Source of the DNA: Croceimicrobium sp965279135
GTDB lineage: Bacteria; Bacteroidota; Bacteroidia; Flavobacteriales; Schleiferiaceae
Assembly (NCBI GenBank): GCA_965279135.1
Contig: OZ257133.1
Coordinates: 1,488,001 to 1,552,000 of the forward strand
Direction of reading: 5' to 3'
Length of the DNA stretch: 64,000 bases
The notes under the pieces are model-generated. The model ran no database searches. It worked only from the letters and a program-made list of their open reading frames with translations, and was not told where the DNA came from. Every line of letters begins with the position of its first letter. The first letter of the stretch is position 1. This document shows, one piece after another, positions 16,479 through 24,844 of the stretch. The position numbers and the translations under genes were made by a program.

Positions 16479-17899
16479 TAATAGGAGACCGTAATGGTTT
16501 CATTGATCCAACATCCGATGGTGTACTTTTCACCTTCAACATGACCTAACTGGAAGCTTACTCCTTTATCTGGGTAATTCTTCTTATAGCTAGCGATTAG
16601 GCGGTTGGCCTTATTGGCAACTGCTGGATCCACCGACTTGGCATAATTCAATTTGTCTACAGCAGCCCAATAAACTGCATTCTTTTCAAAAACATTATTA
16701 CCACAACTTCCTGCGGCGGCAGCGTAAATCTGAGCAATTAAAACATAGGGATCACCACTTCCTTTATCTGAACGAGCCGCATTCATTGCTGCGGTCTTGG
16801 CCCCGGAAAGGCTGCCACGCTTAAGATAAACCTGAGCCAGCTTCATATAATCTTTGGCGCGTTTCACTGGATCCACTTCGAATCCAATTGCCTCTTTTAC
16901 ATAGTTGGTAGCCGCATCATATTGTCCATCACGATAAGCAAGGATAAACATTGCTCGTGCAGAAGGAGCAGATGGTTTCATACGGTATAATGCATCGGAA
17001 ACATTGAAGAAGATCGGATTATCGGTACAATCCTCCATCTCTCCGGTCTCCTCATTACGGCGTTCTTTTTGAAGAATCTTAGCCGCACGCACTAACCAAA
17101 GAGTATCATTCTTATTAGCTTCAAATGTCTCTTCATTGTATAGAATTACCAGACGTTCACAAGTAAGAATTGGTGCTAAGATTTTTACCACATTCGAAGC
17201 TACTTTAGTATAGCGATCTAATTCACGCTTCGCTTTATCGTATTCTTTTTGCTCTTTGTCGGTAAGGGCTGTTCCGTTAGAATCTCTCTTAACCTCAAGC
17301 TCAGCGATGATAACGTTTAGGGAGTTATTATTGAATTCGATTCCTTCCAATACAAGGTTGTAGGCCTCAAAAACATCTTCTACACCAAAAGTTTTAGCCT
17401 TGAAGAGACGGGCCGCGACATTGAAGTAGCGATCGTAGAAAGCAGCAGATTGCTTCTGTCCTCCAATCTTTAACGCTTCGGTAAATAGATCATAAGCCTT
17501 CTGATCTTCTCCTTTGAAATAGGTGAAAAAATCAATCGCCTTGCGGGAAGCCACATACCCTTCCTTACCTGGGTAGATCTCATTTCGCTTGTCATAAAGC
17601 TCCATGAGAAGATTTTTAAACTTAGTTTCAGTTTCCGCATCGCCAGCTTCCTTAGCCGCTTTGATTTTGGCTTTAACAATGGGAGTTCCATAAATGAAAT
17701 TGTTCTTACTGGAACCAGGACACATATCGTATACAATTTGCCAGGAATCATAAGCCTCTAAATATTGCTTTTTCTTGGCTAGCTCATAATAGATATACAG
17801 GTTCTCACGGCATTTCGCACTGTCTTGTCCGTAATCCTGGGCTTTGAGCAATCCACCCAATCCTAATACGAACACGAGGGTGTAAAGAGTTGCTTTCAT
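16478..17899 (-). CDS. Exported TPR-repeat protein
   Basis: A 473-residue protein with a signal peptide (MKATLYTLVFVLGLGGLLKAQ). Helical repeats follow from the N-terminal NLYIYYELAKKKQYLEAYDSW to the C-terminal KDYMKLAQVYLKRGSLSGA, KGSGDPYVLIAQIYAAAAG. A Cys pair in the mature N-terminus (CREN, MCPG) and CGNN near the end may form disulfides. This long periplasmic TPR protein between a beta-barrel gene and lptC is a stable Bacteroidota arrangement, which suggests an envelope-assembly scaffold; no exact role is known. The stop TAA abuts lptC's ATG by one-base overlap. Confidence 0.8.
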   Translation of the reverse strand: MKATLYTLVFVLGLGGLLKAQDYGQDSAKCRENLYIYYELAKKKQYLEAYDSWQIVYDMCPGSSKNNFIYGTPIVKAKIKAAKEAGDAETETKFKNLLMELYDKRNEIYPGKEGYVASRKAIDFFTYFKGEDQKAYDLFTEALKIGGQKQSAAFYDRYFNVAARLFKAKTFGVEDVFEAYNLVLEGIEFNNNSLNVIIAELEVKRDSNGTALTDKEQKEYDKAKRELDRYTKVASNVVKILAPILTCERLVILYNEETFEANKNDTLWLVRAAKILQKERRNEETGEMEDCTDNPIFFNVSDALYRMKPSAPSARAMFILAYRDGQYDAATNYVKEAIGFEVDPVKRAKDYMKLAQVYLKRGSLSGAKTAAMNAARSDKGSGDPYVLIAQIYAAAAGSCGNNVFEKNAVYWAAVDKLNYAKSVDPAVANKANRLIASYKKNYPDKGVSFQLGHVEGEKYTIGCWINETITVSY

Positions 17900-17911
17900 T
17901 TTCGGTTGTTT

Positions 17912-19255
17912 TTATCGGTATTTATAATCTATGAACCACTTATCATTAAACGTGACGGAGAGGTAAAAGCTTATATACTGTTCACGTATCAAATTGTTTG
18001 CTAAAGTTCCCCTTTGCCCTAGCACGACGCCAATATTGGCTTTGTTAAATTTCTGATCGAGGGGGTTGCCACTATTGGGTTTGTTGATCGGTACTCCAAA
18101 TCCAAAAGTGATGCCATAATCAAAAATGTCTTGTCCGGAAAGATTGAGAGGGGTCTTTTCATAAAAGCCACCCAGGCGGTATTCCCAATCTCCAAAATAT
18201 CCTTTGCGCTTACCGGAAGTCGAAAGAAGGTTTGGATTAATGAAACTCCCTATCTCAAAGCGATAACCATCTAAAAGGGGTGCGCCACCAATGCTTGCCT
18301 CAAACTCAGATCCATTATAAGCATGATAGTCCAGATTCACTGCCCAAACGGCCTTCTGTTTGTTATCTGACATCTTACCGTAAGACAGACCAAAGCCCAA
18401 CTCAGAAGGCAAAGTATAAGTTCCTTCAGAACTACTTCCTCCAATAAGCGTATCCCGCGCAAAGTTTCCATCTATGGTATAATCGAAACTGAGATCGCTG
18501 GAGTTTAGGTCTATTGAATTCTGAAAAAAGAGCCCGGCGTTTAAGAAATAGTCATTAGGGAGTTTGTATTGATATTGGGCACCGTAGTTAAAGAACCAAC
18601 CATTAATCTGACTTTCACGATCGCTACGAGTATCCAAGAAGGTGAAATTCTCAAAATTGACAATAGTACTCTCCCTTAATGAACCAAATACATAGTTAAT
18701 ATTAAAACCCAGACTTAAACCTTCCGCAACCACAAAAGAGTTACCCCAAATCACCGTATTCAGTCCACCCTCGCCTAAAAACTGATCCGTAATTGCTACG
18801 CTGGTATCGCTATCCAGAACGCGGTTGCTGTTGATCTGATATCCTTTAAAGCTATATGGCTGCAATGAGAAGGCCGAACCCCACCAATCTTTTATTGGCA
18901 CTCCTACCGAAAGATTACGCATCCCTGACCGGGAGTTTTCGAGGTTTACGGGAGGAACGGATTGCTCTTGAGTTATTTGACTGAGCTCGAAGCCAACATC
19001 AAAAGTGGTTAGAGCTAAATTGTGATAAGATGCAGGATTATCGAAATTGATATTTCTTCCATCTGGACTGGCTAAAGAGGCACCGCCGATTCCCATAAAT
19101 CTACCATTGAGGCCGTGGTAAAGATCGCCAAAGCCAAATCGAGAATAAGGGGATACCGAATTTGTTTGAGCCATTAGAGAAACTCCAGTGGCAAACACCA
19201 GCACTAGTGCGGCAATTCTATTTCTGATTGAGGTGGTACTCAAGGATGTAATCAA
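17912..19255 (-). CDS. Outer-membrane beta-barrel protein (FadL/OmpP1-like)
   Basis: A 447-residue protein with a signal peptide ending VSLMAQ, then TNSVSPYSRFGFGDL and GRFMGIGGASLASPDGRNINFDNPASY, the N-terminal hatch-like pattern of FadL-type barrels. Alternating aromatic/polar strands follow to the terminal FNDKWFIDYKYR. It ends in an aromatic-basic pair as an outer-membrane barrel should. Substrates are unknown; FadL relatives pass hydrophobic molecules. The start is a TTG at 19255 that overlaps coaX by 38 bases. A second TTG at 19243 is possible and no ATG gives a full signal peptide. Confidence 0.75.
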   Translation of the reverse strand: MITSLSTTSIRNRIAALVLVFATGVSLMAQTNSVSPYSRFGFGDLYHGLNGRFMGIGGASLASPDGRNINFDNPASYHNLALTTFDVGFELSQITQEQSVPPVNLENSRSGMRNLSVGVPIKDWWGSAFSLQPYSFKGYQINSNRVLDSDTSVAITDQFLGEGGLNTVIWGNSFVVAEGLSLGFNINYVFGSLRESTIVNFENFTFLDTRSDRESQINGWFFNYGAQYQYKLPNDYFLNAGLFFQNSIDLNSSDLSFDYTIDGNFARDTLIGGSSSEGTYTLPSELGFGLSYGKMSDNKQKAVWAVNLDYHAYNGSEFEASIGGAPLLDGYRFEIGSFINPNLLSTSGKRKGYFGDWEYRLGGFYEKTPLNLSGQDIFDYGITFGFGVPINKPNSGNPLDQKFNKANIGVVLGQRGTLANNLIREQYISFYLSVTFNDKWFIDYKYR

Positions 19256-19970
19256 GGCCGTTCAGCAAAAAATTTGGAGGTGCAAATATGTCACTTTTCA
19301 TCCAGCGTAGCAACAGTGGAGCGTCTCCTCCTGTAATAACTGTTCGGATATCGCCAAATGTTTCTTGATATTGTGTAATCCAGCTAGAAATTTCAGCAAA
19401 ATAGCCTCTAATTACCCCACTTAAAATGCTGTTATCGGTGCTATTTCCAACTAAATCCGGCCAGTGTATTCCAGACCAGTCTAATTTGGGCAAAGCAGCG
19501 GTAAAATGGTTTAAAGCTTTAAAGCGCATATTTAGACCGGGACTTATAGCCCCGCCATGGTACTTACCCTCCCGATCTATAAAATCTGCTGTTAGGCAAG
19601 TTCCTAAATCCAAGACCAAAACATTTTCTTCGGAAAACTCATAAAAGGCAGCCGCTGCTAAGGCCCTTCGGTCGTTTCCCAAAGTCCCTGGAGTCCCGTA
19701 TACAATTTCATAGGGTAGATTGGTACTCGGGTTAAGATTGAGGCAGAAATCAAAATGCTTACGAAAAGCTTCTAATTTCCAAGTTCCAGTGTTGGATAGC
19801 ATGCAAGGAGCCTTAGAATCCAGGCTTACTAAAAAATTTTCCAGCTCTTGCTGATCTTCAAACACCTCTAAATGTCTGCAGCTTCGACTCTGGTATTGAG
19901 CTACTTTCACACGAGTGTTTCCAGCATCAACGATAACATGTAATTGCTCTGGGTTCAAATTATTTTCCAA
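19218..19970 (-). CDS. coaX: Type III pantothenate kinase
   Basis: A 250-residue ASKHA-fold kinase with VIVDAGNTRVKVA near residue 12 (phosphate 1 loop), GTPGTLGNDRRALAAAA near residue 93 (pantothenate site) and LVLDLGTCLTADF near 118 (phosphate 2/metal site). ITGGDAPLLL is near 212. It phosphorylates pantothenate, the first step of coenzyme A synthesis, and unlike CoaA is not inhibited by CoA. The TTG at 19970 is used as start since no ATG precedes the catalytic loop. The gene heads the envelope cluster and is divergent from tRNA-Phe. Confidence 0.93.
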   Translation of the reverse strand: MENNLNPEQLHVIVDAGNTRVKVAQYQSRSCRHLEVFEDQQELENFLVSLDSKAPCMLSNTGTWKLEAFRKHFDFCLNLNPSTNLPYEIVYGTPGTLGNDRRALAAAAFYEFSEENVLVLDLGTCLTADFIDREGKYHGGAISPGLNMRFKALNHFTAALPKLDWSGIHWPDLVGNSTDNSILSGVIRGYFAEISSWITQYQETFGDIRTVITGGDAPLLLRWMKSDIFAPPNFLLNGLDYILEYHLNQK

Positions 19971-19985
19971 TGCCCCTAAAAATGT

Positions 19986-20015
19986 TTTGCACGAATGTAA
20001 AAAGTTTTAAATTTG
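19986..20015 (+). promoter_or_regulatory. Promoter of tRNA-Phe
   Basis: TTTG (19986-19989), an 18-base spacer, and TAAATTTG (20008-20015) form a full-consensus Bacteroidota promoter. The predicted start near 20022 leaves a leader of about 28 bases before the tRNA. Confidence 0.65.
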
Positions 20016-20049
20016 CGCCCCGCTAAAGGGAAAGAGATTTCCTCCTTAA

Positions 20050-20122
20050 GGTGCCATAGCTCAGTTGGTAGAGCAAAGGACTGAAAATCCTTGTGTCCCC
20101 GGTTCGATTCCTGGTGGCACCA
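20050..20122 (+). tRNA. tRNA-Phe(GAA)
   Basis: A complete cloverleaf of 73 bases. The acceptor GGTGCCA (20050-20056) pairs with TGGCACC (20115-20121), discriminator A at 20122. The D stem is GCTC/GAGC, the anticodon stem AAGGA/TCCTT with loop CTGAAAA (anticodon GAA at 20083-20085), and the T arm CCCGG/TTCGATT/CCTGG. The CCA end is not encoded. Its 3' end is the integration site of the island downstream, and the last 13 bases of the gene are repeated at the other end of that island. Confidence 0.97.
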
Positions 20123-20130
20123 CGAAAAAA
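20110..20130 (+). other. Left attachment site (attL) of the tRNA-Phe island
   Basis: A 21-base segment covering the last 13 bases of tRNA-Phe and the eight bases beyond (core TGGCACCACGAAAAAA). It recurs exactly at 28003-28023. The repeat at a tRNA 3' end with foreign-looking DNA between is the standard footprint of a tyrosine-recombinase element. Confidence 0.82.
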
Positions 20131-20156
20131 AGCCGAGATTTTTCTCGGCTTTTTTT
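20125..20156 (+). terminator. Rho-independent terminator after tRNA-Phe
   Basis: The stem GCCGAGA/TCTCGGC (20132-20138 and 20143-20149), with a TTTT loop, is flanked by seven A and seven T bases and therefore works in both directions. It lies just inside the island, while an unrelated terminator stem follows the right attachment repeat, so the element brought its own terminator for the tRNA it reconstituted. Confidence 0.9.
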
Positions 20157-20211
20157 GTGGGTACAACATAGATACAACAATTTGCACCCCCTTAATCATT
20201 GCCATGTTCTA

Positions 20212-20325
20212 AAACCCTCCTACTCCTATCTAAGAAACGGTTCGAGATTGATGTACCTAGCTCTTAGATGGGATGAGGTAATGGCTATTCTCATTAATAC
20301 CAAGCAAACTAGAATTAGTATTTAG
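20212..20325 (+). pseudogene. Possible tyrosine-recombinase core fragment
   Basis: A short frame ending at TAG 20323-20325 reads NGSRLMYLALRWDEV, then ILINTKQTRISI. This lines up with the catalytic Arg-I block of phage integrases (TGxRxxELLALRWxDV) followed by the beta strands with TK and the Arg before xPI. One residue is missing in the block and the conserved Glu is Tyr, so it is decayed if genuine. The position just inside attL fits an integrase. The match is short and could be chance. Confidence 0.4.
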
Positions 20326-20368
20326 CCATGGTTTTTTATCCACTTCAAATCAATCACCAATACTTGGC

Positions 20369-20878
20369 TTAATAAAGAAGCCCTTCATCTGCAAAAGAGA
20401 AGAAGCCTTCAGAGGTGAGAATTATGTGATCCAAAAGCTTTATTTCCAAAAGCTTGTCCGCATCGGAAATTTTGTTTGTAAGATTTTTATCTGATACGGA
20501 TGGGGCAAGATCGCCCGAAGGATGATTATGAGAAACTATGATAGAAATCGCATTACATTTTAAAGCGATCTGAAATATTTCTCTAATATCCGCGACTGTT
20601 GAGGTAAGGCCACCTTCACTGATCTTTAAAACGCCTAAGACTCTATTGGCTACGTTGAGTAAAATAACGTGGAAGAATTCTTTGTTATCCAATTGATTTG
20701 CAGGAAACACGGTTTTGAGGTTTTCGTAGGCTTCAATTGATCCACCTACTTTTGGAGGATTACCAATATGCGGCCTTTTAAATGTGAGCTGTATTTCATT
20801 CAGGACAAGTTCACTATTTGACCTTTTGTTTTGTTCGGTTCACGGGCTTACTTTCTGATGCTGAAAATCTTTTATCAT
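20369..20878 (-). pseudogene. RadC-like JAB-domain gene broken by an early stop codon
   Basis: From an ATG at 20878 the frame reads MIKDFQHQKVSP, meets TGA at 20840-20842 (codon 13), then continues SELVLNEIQLTFKRPHIG. It runs through the full JAB domain with HNHPSGDLAPSVSD and LLDHIILTSEGFFSFADEGL. The JAMM metal motif (HxHP...SxxD) is intact. Without the stop the product would be about 169 residues, the usual size of mobile-element RadC proteins. The longest intact part starts at a GTG at 20710 and lacks the conserved NEIQLxF strand. RadC-like proteins are regular passengers of tRNA islands; their function is unsettled. Confidence 0.8.
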
Positions 20879-21369
20879 AATCAAATTGGGTTAAACCCGC
20901 CCGTAAAACACTGTGAAGAGTGAAGCCACTAAAAAGCAATCATCTGCATGGATGAGCATTTTTTGATTGCGCACATCTCTTGCAAGGGAGGTTACACTAG
21001 CTGAACGAAATGAAAATGTCAAGTAAAAAGGATAATATTCCTATGATAGTATGCATCTTTAGGTAAAATACCGTTAAATCGCTCAATCATAGAGTTTTAA
21101 CATTAATTTAACTTAAGGTATTGTTCAAAAGAGTGTTATTAAAAACACGCGTTATACGTGAAACGTTGATACAATTAGTTTGCCCAAATCTTATCTTTAT
21201 AAGCGTTTATTGGGCTAATATTATGCAATAGTTATATCATATTTTATGAGGTTGATAAACTATAAAAATAAATACCATTACCAAGAATAATTTTCCAATT
21301 TTTAAAAGAAGGTGTCAAAAATTGTATATTCGAACGAAATTTTGTAAATTTTATTGTTCTAAATTATAG
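20879..21369. other. AT-rich non-coding stretch of the island
   Basis: About 490 bases with no coding frame I can support. It holds an interrupted inverted repeat GCAATCA (20937-20943) with TGATTGC about 21 bases later, a palindromic ACGCGT near 21147, and long runs of A/T before the gene at 21370. It could be the regulatory region of that gene, or include integrase arm sites; neither can be shown. Confidence 0.4.
21322..21352 (+). promoter_or_regulatory. Probable promoter of the 21370-22294 gene pair
   Basis: TTG (21322-21324), a 20-base spacer and TAAATTTT (21345-21352) differ from TTTG/TAnnTTTG at one position in each box. The predicted transcript would have a leader of only about ten bases. 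Confidence 0.4.
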
Positions 21370-21909
21370 ATGACTGATAATCAACGTATAAGTCCTGGTG
21401 AATTAAATGGCAACTGGAAGTATTCATGTGAGCTAATGTTCCCAGGTGATTATTTCCCCAAGGAAATAATAGGTGGTAATGAAGATGTTTTTGCTAATTC
21501 CCATGGAGGCACTGTCGAAATAAGCATGGTAGATAAAGAAAAAATTCTTCTCAGAGGTATGCGAGAATGGCATGAAATTAAAGGAACACCCATGAAGGAA
21601 GATTTATCAAAGCCGAAAAAATGGAACAGCATTTTGGCCCTTACTCTTCCAATGAATCAATTAATTTACCAGTACAAAATATCTGGTTTCCCAAATATTA
21701 ATGGCATATCTCACGTTACTATGATAAAAACACTTGAAAATGAACTCATTATGAATGGGTGGTTCTACTATGTTCCCAGTGAAGAGGTTTTCGAGAAATT
21801 AAAAAATGTTTCTCATTTTCTTCAAGTACTGGAAAGAAAAGACGACAATGATTTAAGTTGGTTGCATCTTTTCGGCAGAGTTTTCTTAACAAAGGTGGAT
21901 AATGCATAA
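21370..21909 (+). CDS. Island protein, lipocalin-like fold suspected
   Basis: A 179-residue soluble protein with no signal peptide. I recognise no named family. The order GELNGNWKYSCELMF, HGGTVEISM, then ILLRGMREWHEI and a hydrophobic strand-rich second half (LIYQYKISGF, NELIMNGWFYYV) resembles the small lipocalin-like proteins that begin GxWKY and have GGxVxI and GxRxW turns. That is a visual resemblance and not an established assignment. It overlaps the DUF4286 gene by eight bases, so the two are one transcript and probably one functional unit. Base composition is AT-rich like the rest of the island. Confidence 0.7.
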   Translation: MTDNQRISPGELNGNWKYSCELMFPGDYFPKEIIGGNEDVFANSHGGTVEISMVDKEKILLRGMREWHEIKGTPMKEDLSKPKKWNSILALTLPMNQLIYQYKISGFPNINGISHVTMIKTLENELIMNGWFYYVPSEEVFEKLKNVSHFLQVLERKDDNDLSWLHLFGRVFLTKVDNA

Positions 21910-22294
21910 CATTATATATTCAGTCAAAATCACAGTTGATAAAGAAATCGAGAAGGAATGGATTTCTTTTATGAAAAATCACATTGAAGACGTGGTAAAT
22001 GCAGGAAAGTTTATAGATTTTAATGTCAGGCGAAATTTGAATCCATCGGAAAAAGCAGCAGTTGACAATACTTTCATTATAGAATATCACTGCGAAAATC
22101 TAGAAAAACTTAATCACTATTTTAACAACTTCGCTTCAGAACTCCAAGAAGAGCACAATAGTTTATTTAAGGGTCAGTTTCAAGCTGAACGTTCCATTGC
22201 TGTTGATGATGTGAAAAGTTTTATTAAAAAAGATCCTATTAATTGGGACGGAATTCCTAGTTATGTTTGGCCAGAATACAATCTACCCAGTTAG
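21902..22294 (+). CDS. DUF4286-like protein with C-terminal extension
   Basis: A 130-residue protein. Residues 1-97 follow the DUF4286 pattern: IIYSVKITVDKEIEKEWISF at the start, KNHIEDVVNAGKF with the usual helix, then LNHYFNNFASELQEEHNSLF and FQAERSI at the end. Chromosomal DUF4286 proteins are about 100 residues and end at ERxV. This one has ~30 extra residues ending VKSFIKKDPINWDGIPSYVWPEYNLPS-like Trp/Pro-rich sequence. The fold is ferredoxin-like and the function unknown. It overlaps and follows the lipocalin-like gene. Confidence 0.72.
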   Translation: MHNIIYSVKITVDKEIEKEWISFMKNHIEDVVNAGKFIDFNVRRNLNPSEKAAVDNTFIIEYHCENLEKLNHYFNNFASELQEEHNSLFKGQFQAERSIAVDDVKSFIKKDPINWDGIPSYVWPEYNLPS

Positions 22295-22356
22295 AGTTAT
22301 TACTAGGTTGACGTGTGCAATAGATCATTGTTCCTATTATTGACCTAATCCACCAT

Positions 22357-23100
22357 TTAATGTAGCTTAATTTTAGCCTCTATTTTCTTTATTTCCTCAA
22401 CAGCACCTAATTTGGTGTATGCTTTTTTTAAACCAAGAAGAGCTTCTTTGTAGTCTGACGCTTCTTCGGGTATTTCTAAATATTGAGTAACTGCTAATGA
22501 AACTTCGCCAAGCTCATAAAGAGCATTAGCATAAATCAACCTGTATTTATGAGCATTTGGCTCCACACTCAAGTAACTACGCACTGCAACTTTAATAGCT
22601 GGAAACCCACTATCTTGAATAGCTTCATCCGCTAATTCTTTTAGCATTTGTGCGAAGTTTGAAATTTCCAGATTTTCTTCTAAATCTGACTCACTACCCG
22701 CTTCTTGTGAAAGTTTTAGTAGCTCCTTAATCGTTTTATATGCAATTTGCGACTTATTTGTAACGTCTTCTATTACATAGCTTTTTTCAGAAGTTGCATC
22801 TAAAAACGCTCTATGAATTTTAACTATATCAGATTTAATTTCGTCAATTTCATCCTTTATTCTGTAAACACGGACCTTACTGTCTTCAATTTCCTTTGCA
22901 TCTTTTTTATATTCTCTGTTTGCTTGAACGCCTAGGAAGCTAAACAAGGTGAATATGATTGTAATTACCGTAAGTATGATGAAAAAAATAGTCACCACCA
23001 TGGTAAAATTTTCTATTCGCCAATCCAATTCTTGAGCAGAAACTGTACCCGTTGCTAATAATGTTGTAGTCAAAAATTTCAATTGGACGAAAGATATCAT
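22357..23100 (-). CDS. Membrane-anchored coiled-coil/TPR protein of the island
   Basis: A 247-residue protein of no family I can name. Residues 1-22 look like a signal peptide (LLATGTVSAQ) or first helix. Residues ~33-56 are a strong membrane helix (MVVTIFFIILTVITIIFTLF). Residues ~65-110 are a charged coiled coil (KKDAKEIEDSKVRVYRIKDE), and the C-terminal ~90 residues contain TPR-like helices (KYRLIYANALYELGEVSLAV, YKEALLGLKKAYTKLGAVEE). The layout suggests a membrane-anchored scaffold. It is convergent with the DUF4286 gene, 62 bases apart. Confidence 0.7.
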   Translation of the reverse strand: MISFVQLKFLTTTLLATGTVSAQELDWRIENFTMVVTIFFIILTVITIIFTLFSFLGVQANREYKKDAKEIEDSKVRVYRIKDEIDEIKSDIVKIHRAFLDATSEKSYVIEDVTNKSQIAYKTIKELLKLSQEAGSESDLEENLEISNFAQMLKELADEAIQDSGFPAIKVAVRSYLSVEPNAHKYRLIYANALYELGEVSLAVTQYLEIPEEASDYKEALLGLKKAYTKLGAVEEIKKIEAKIKLH

Positions 23101-23317
23101 TTTAACTAAATTGAAGTGGAGTTATACTGTAGCAATTTAAGTAATTAGCGTAATTTAATTCACTAAATTTTAGAGATTTAGATTAAATTACAATTCTGGA
23201 CTAGATTGGAAATTTGTACAATCTTGATTTTAAGAATTACTCACCAAATTCTTAATCCAAAGTTAGTTACATGGGCAAACCCCAAGCTAAATTTGGTTTC
23301 TATGAGACATTCTAAAT

Positions 23318-24844
23318 TCACCTCCTCGATGGCTGTAAAAAAACTGAATATCCAAATTGAAACTGCGAAAAATTGTTAGCCGGATTCAGCATCTCGGTTA
23401 TTAAACGATATCTAACAAACAAATTATTTTCTATACCGGTTTTCCATTTGAATAGAATTTCATACGAACTAAGCAAATTAAACGGATCCATCAGTTGAGA
23501 GTTCTCCTCGGAAAACAGAGGTACTTTGCTATTAAGACTCTCAAATCTTAAAAGTTCCCAGTTAACAGCTAGACTCCACTTTGTCTCAGGACGGAAAATT
23601 GCCCAAACCTTCTGACCAACCATATATGAATTTACCTGCGCTGCAAACGGGGTTGGCTGCTCACCCTGAACGATTATTGTATCTCGAACCTCGGTAAAAG
23701 CAAATCCCCCCTTTAAATCCCAACCAAAGTCCAAATATGGTGTCTCAAAGTCATAAAAGTTCAAATCAATTTTGATATTAAATTGACTAAAACGATAAAT
23801 TTCTAAAGGGCTCACATAAAAGATATTTACGCTATCGTTCAGTCCGAACTTACTCAATGGAAGAGTTCGATTATTCTCCTCTATCTTAGAAATTTGTACT
23901 GAGGGTTTTAGATAGGTGAAAAGTCCAAAACCACTACCAAAATAATCCCTCCTATGAGCAAATAGATTTATACGTTTGTTTACTTCAGTCTGGACCAACC
24001 CATTTGGATTGCTCTGACTAATGCCAACAAAGTCGGTGAATATTTCTACCGCAAAGAGCTTTGATGACTCAACCTTGAACAACTCCGTAGGTCTACTTGC
24101 ATTGGGAAAAAGAACAATTTTCTGGTCCTTTGGACTATAATCCTTTGTATTCAAGCCTAGCTCCCTCAGATAACTAATAGCTTCTCCAACAAGAATAAAT
24201 CGGTTATCATCCCGGTCATGTTCATTGTATAGACGCATGTACTTTAATTTTTCAACCGCACTTCTACTTGTAATCCCGATACTGAATCTGCTTGAAAAAA
24301 CGATCGGTTGACTCGCAATTTCCCCTTCAATAATTATGGATTGTATGAAACCATCGGAGAACACTACCTGGGCCCGTTTAGCCTTGAAACCATTACTAAT
24401 GGTAGCGGATATATCTGAACGTTTATATCTAGGAACTATGCCATATTTATTATTTGTCTTGTAATAATTAAGATCCTTATTTAGTCGTATTTCAGCGATT
24501 TTTTGAGCCTGGGTCTCAGAATTATAAAGACCTGCTAGTAATTCTACGAACAATACATCAATTCTTCCTTCTAGTTTTGCTTCCTGTTCAGTCGTGAGGT
24601 TAAGGGGAGCTGAACTTGTCAGAATGAATGATCTAAAGAAGTCTCTTTTCAATAATGTGACTGTCTCTGAGGCTAGCGATTGTCCATCGTTCGTTATGTC
24701 TACTTTATAGAAGTTGTTTTTGTACTCCAGTTTTACGATATAAATTAGATCATCTTTCACAAGTAAAGATGCTTCATAACTTTGAGCCTTAATGACATTG
24801 AAAAAAGTAATTAAAGCAAGTAAAGTTGTTCCTAATTTTTTCAT
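23318..24844 (-). CDS. Exported protein, probable outer-membrane beta-barrel (island)
   Basis: A 508-residue protein with signal peptide MKKLGTTLLALITFFNVIKAQ. The N-terminal ~180 residues are mixed (FYKVDITNDGQSL, a charged helix). The last ~270 are a run of alternating strands rich in Tyr, Phe and Trp (WDLKGGFAFTEV, VWAIFRPETKWSLAVNW, NLFVRYRLITEML) ending FGYSVFLQPSRR. This suggests an N-terminal soluble domain and a C-terminal barrel. It resembles no annotated family I know. It lies upstream, in its own direction, of the membrane/TPR gene and downstream of another large exported protein, all on the minus strand. Confidence 0.72.
   Translation of the reverse strand: MKKLGTTLLALITFFNVIKAQSYEASLLVKDDLIYIVKLEYKNNFYKVDITNDGQSLASETVTLLKRDFFRSFILTSSAPLNLTTEQEAKLEGRIDVLFVELLAGLYNSETQAQKIAEIRLNKDLNYYKTNNKYGIVPRYKRSDISATISNGFKAKRAQVVFSDGFIQSIIIEGEIASQPIVFSSRFSIGITSRSAVEKLKYMRLYNEHDRDDNRFILVGEAISYLRELGLNTKDYSPKDQKIVLFPNASRPTELFKVESSKLFAVEIFTDFVGISQSNPNGLVQTEVNKRINLFAHRRDYFGSGFGLFTYLKPSVQISKIEENNRTLPLSKFGLNDSVNIFYVSPLEIYRFSQFNIKIDLNFYDFETPYLDFGWDLKGGFAFTEVRDTIIVQGEQPTPFAAQVNSYMVGQKVWAIFRPETKWSLAVNWELLRFESLNSKVPLFSEENSQLMDPFNLLSSYEILFKWKTGIENNLFVRYRLITEMLNPANNFSQFQFGYSVFLQPSRR

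Noticed and set aside
20065..20325. A frame running from inside tRNA-Phe into the island
   Set aside because: The first part is tRNA and terminator sequence. Only the end (20212-20325) was kept, as a doubtful integrase fragment.
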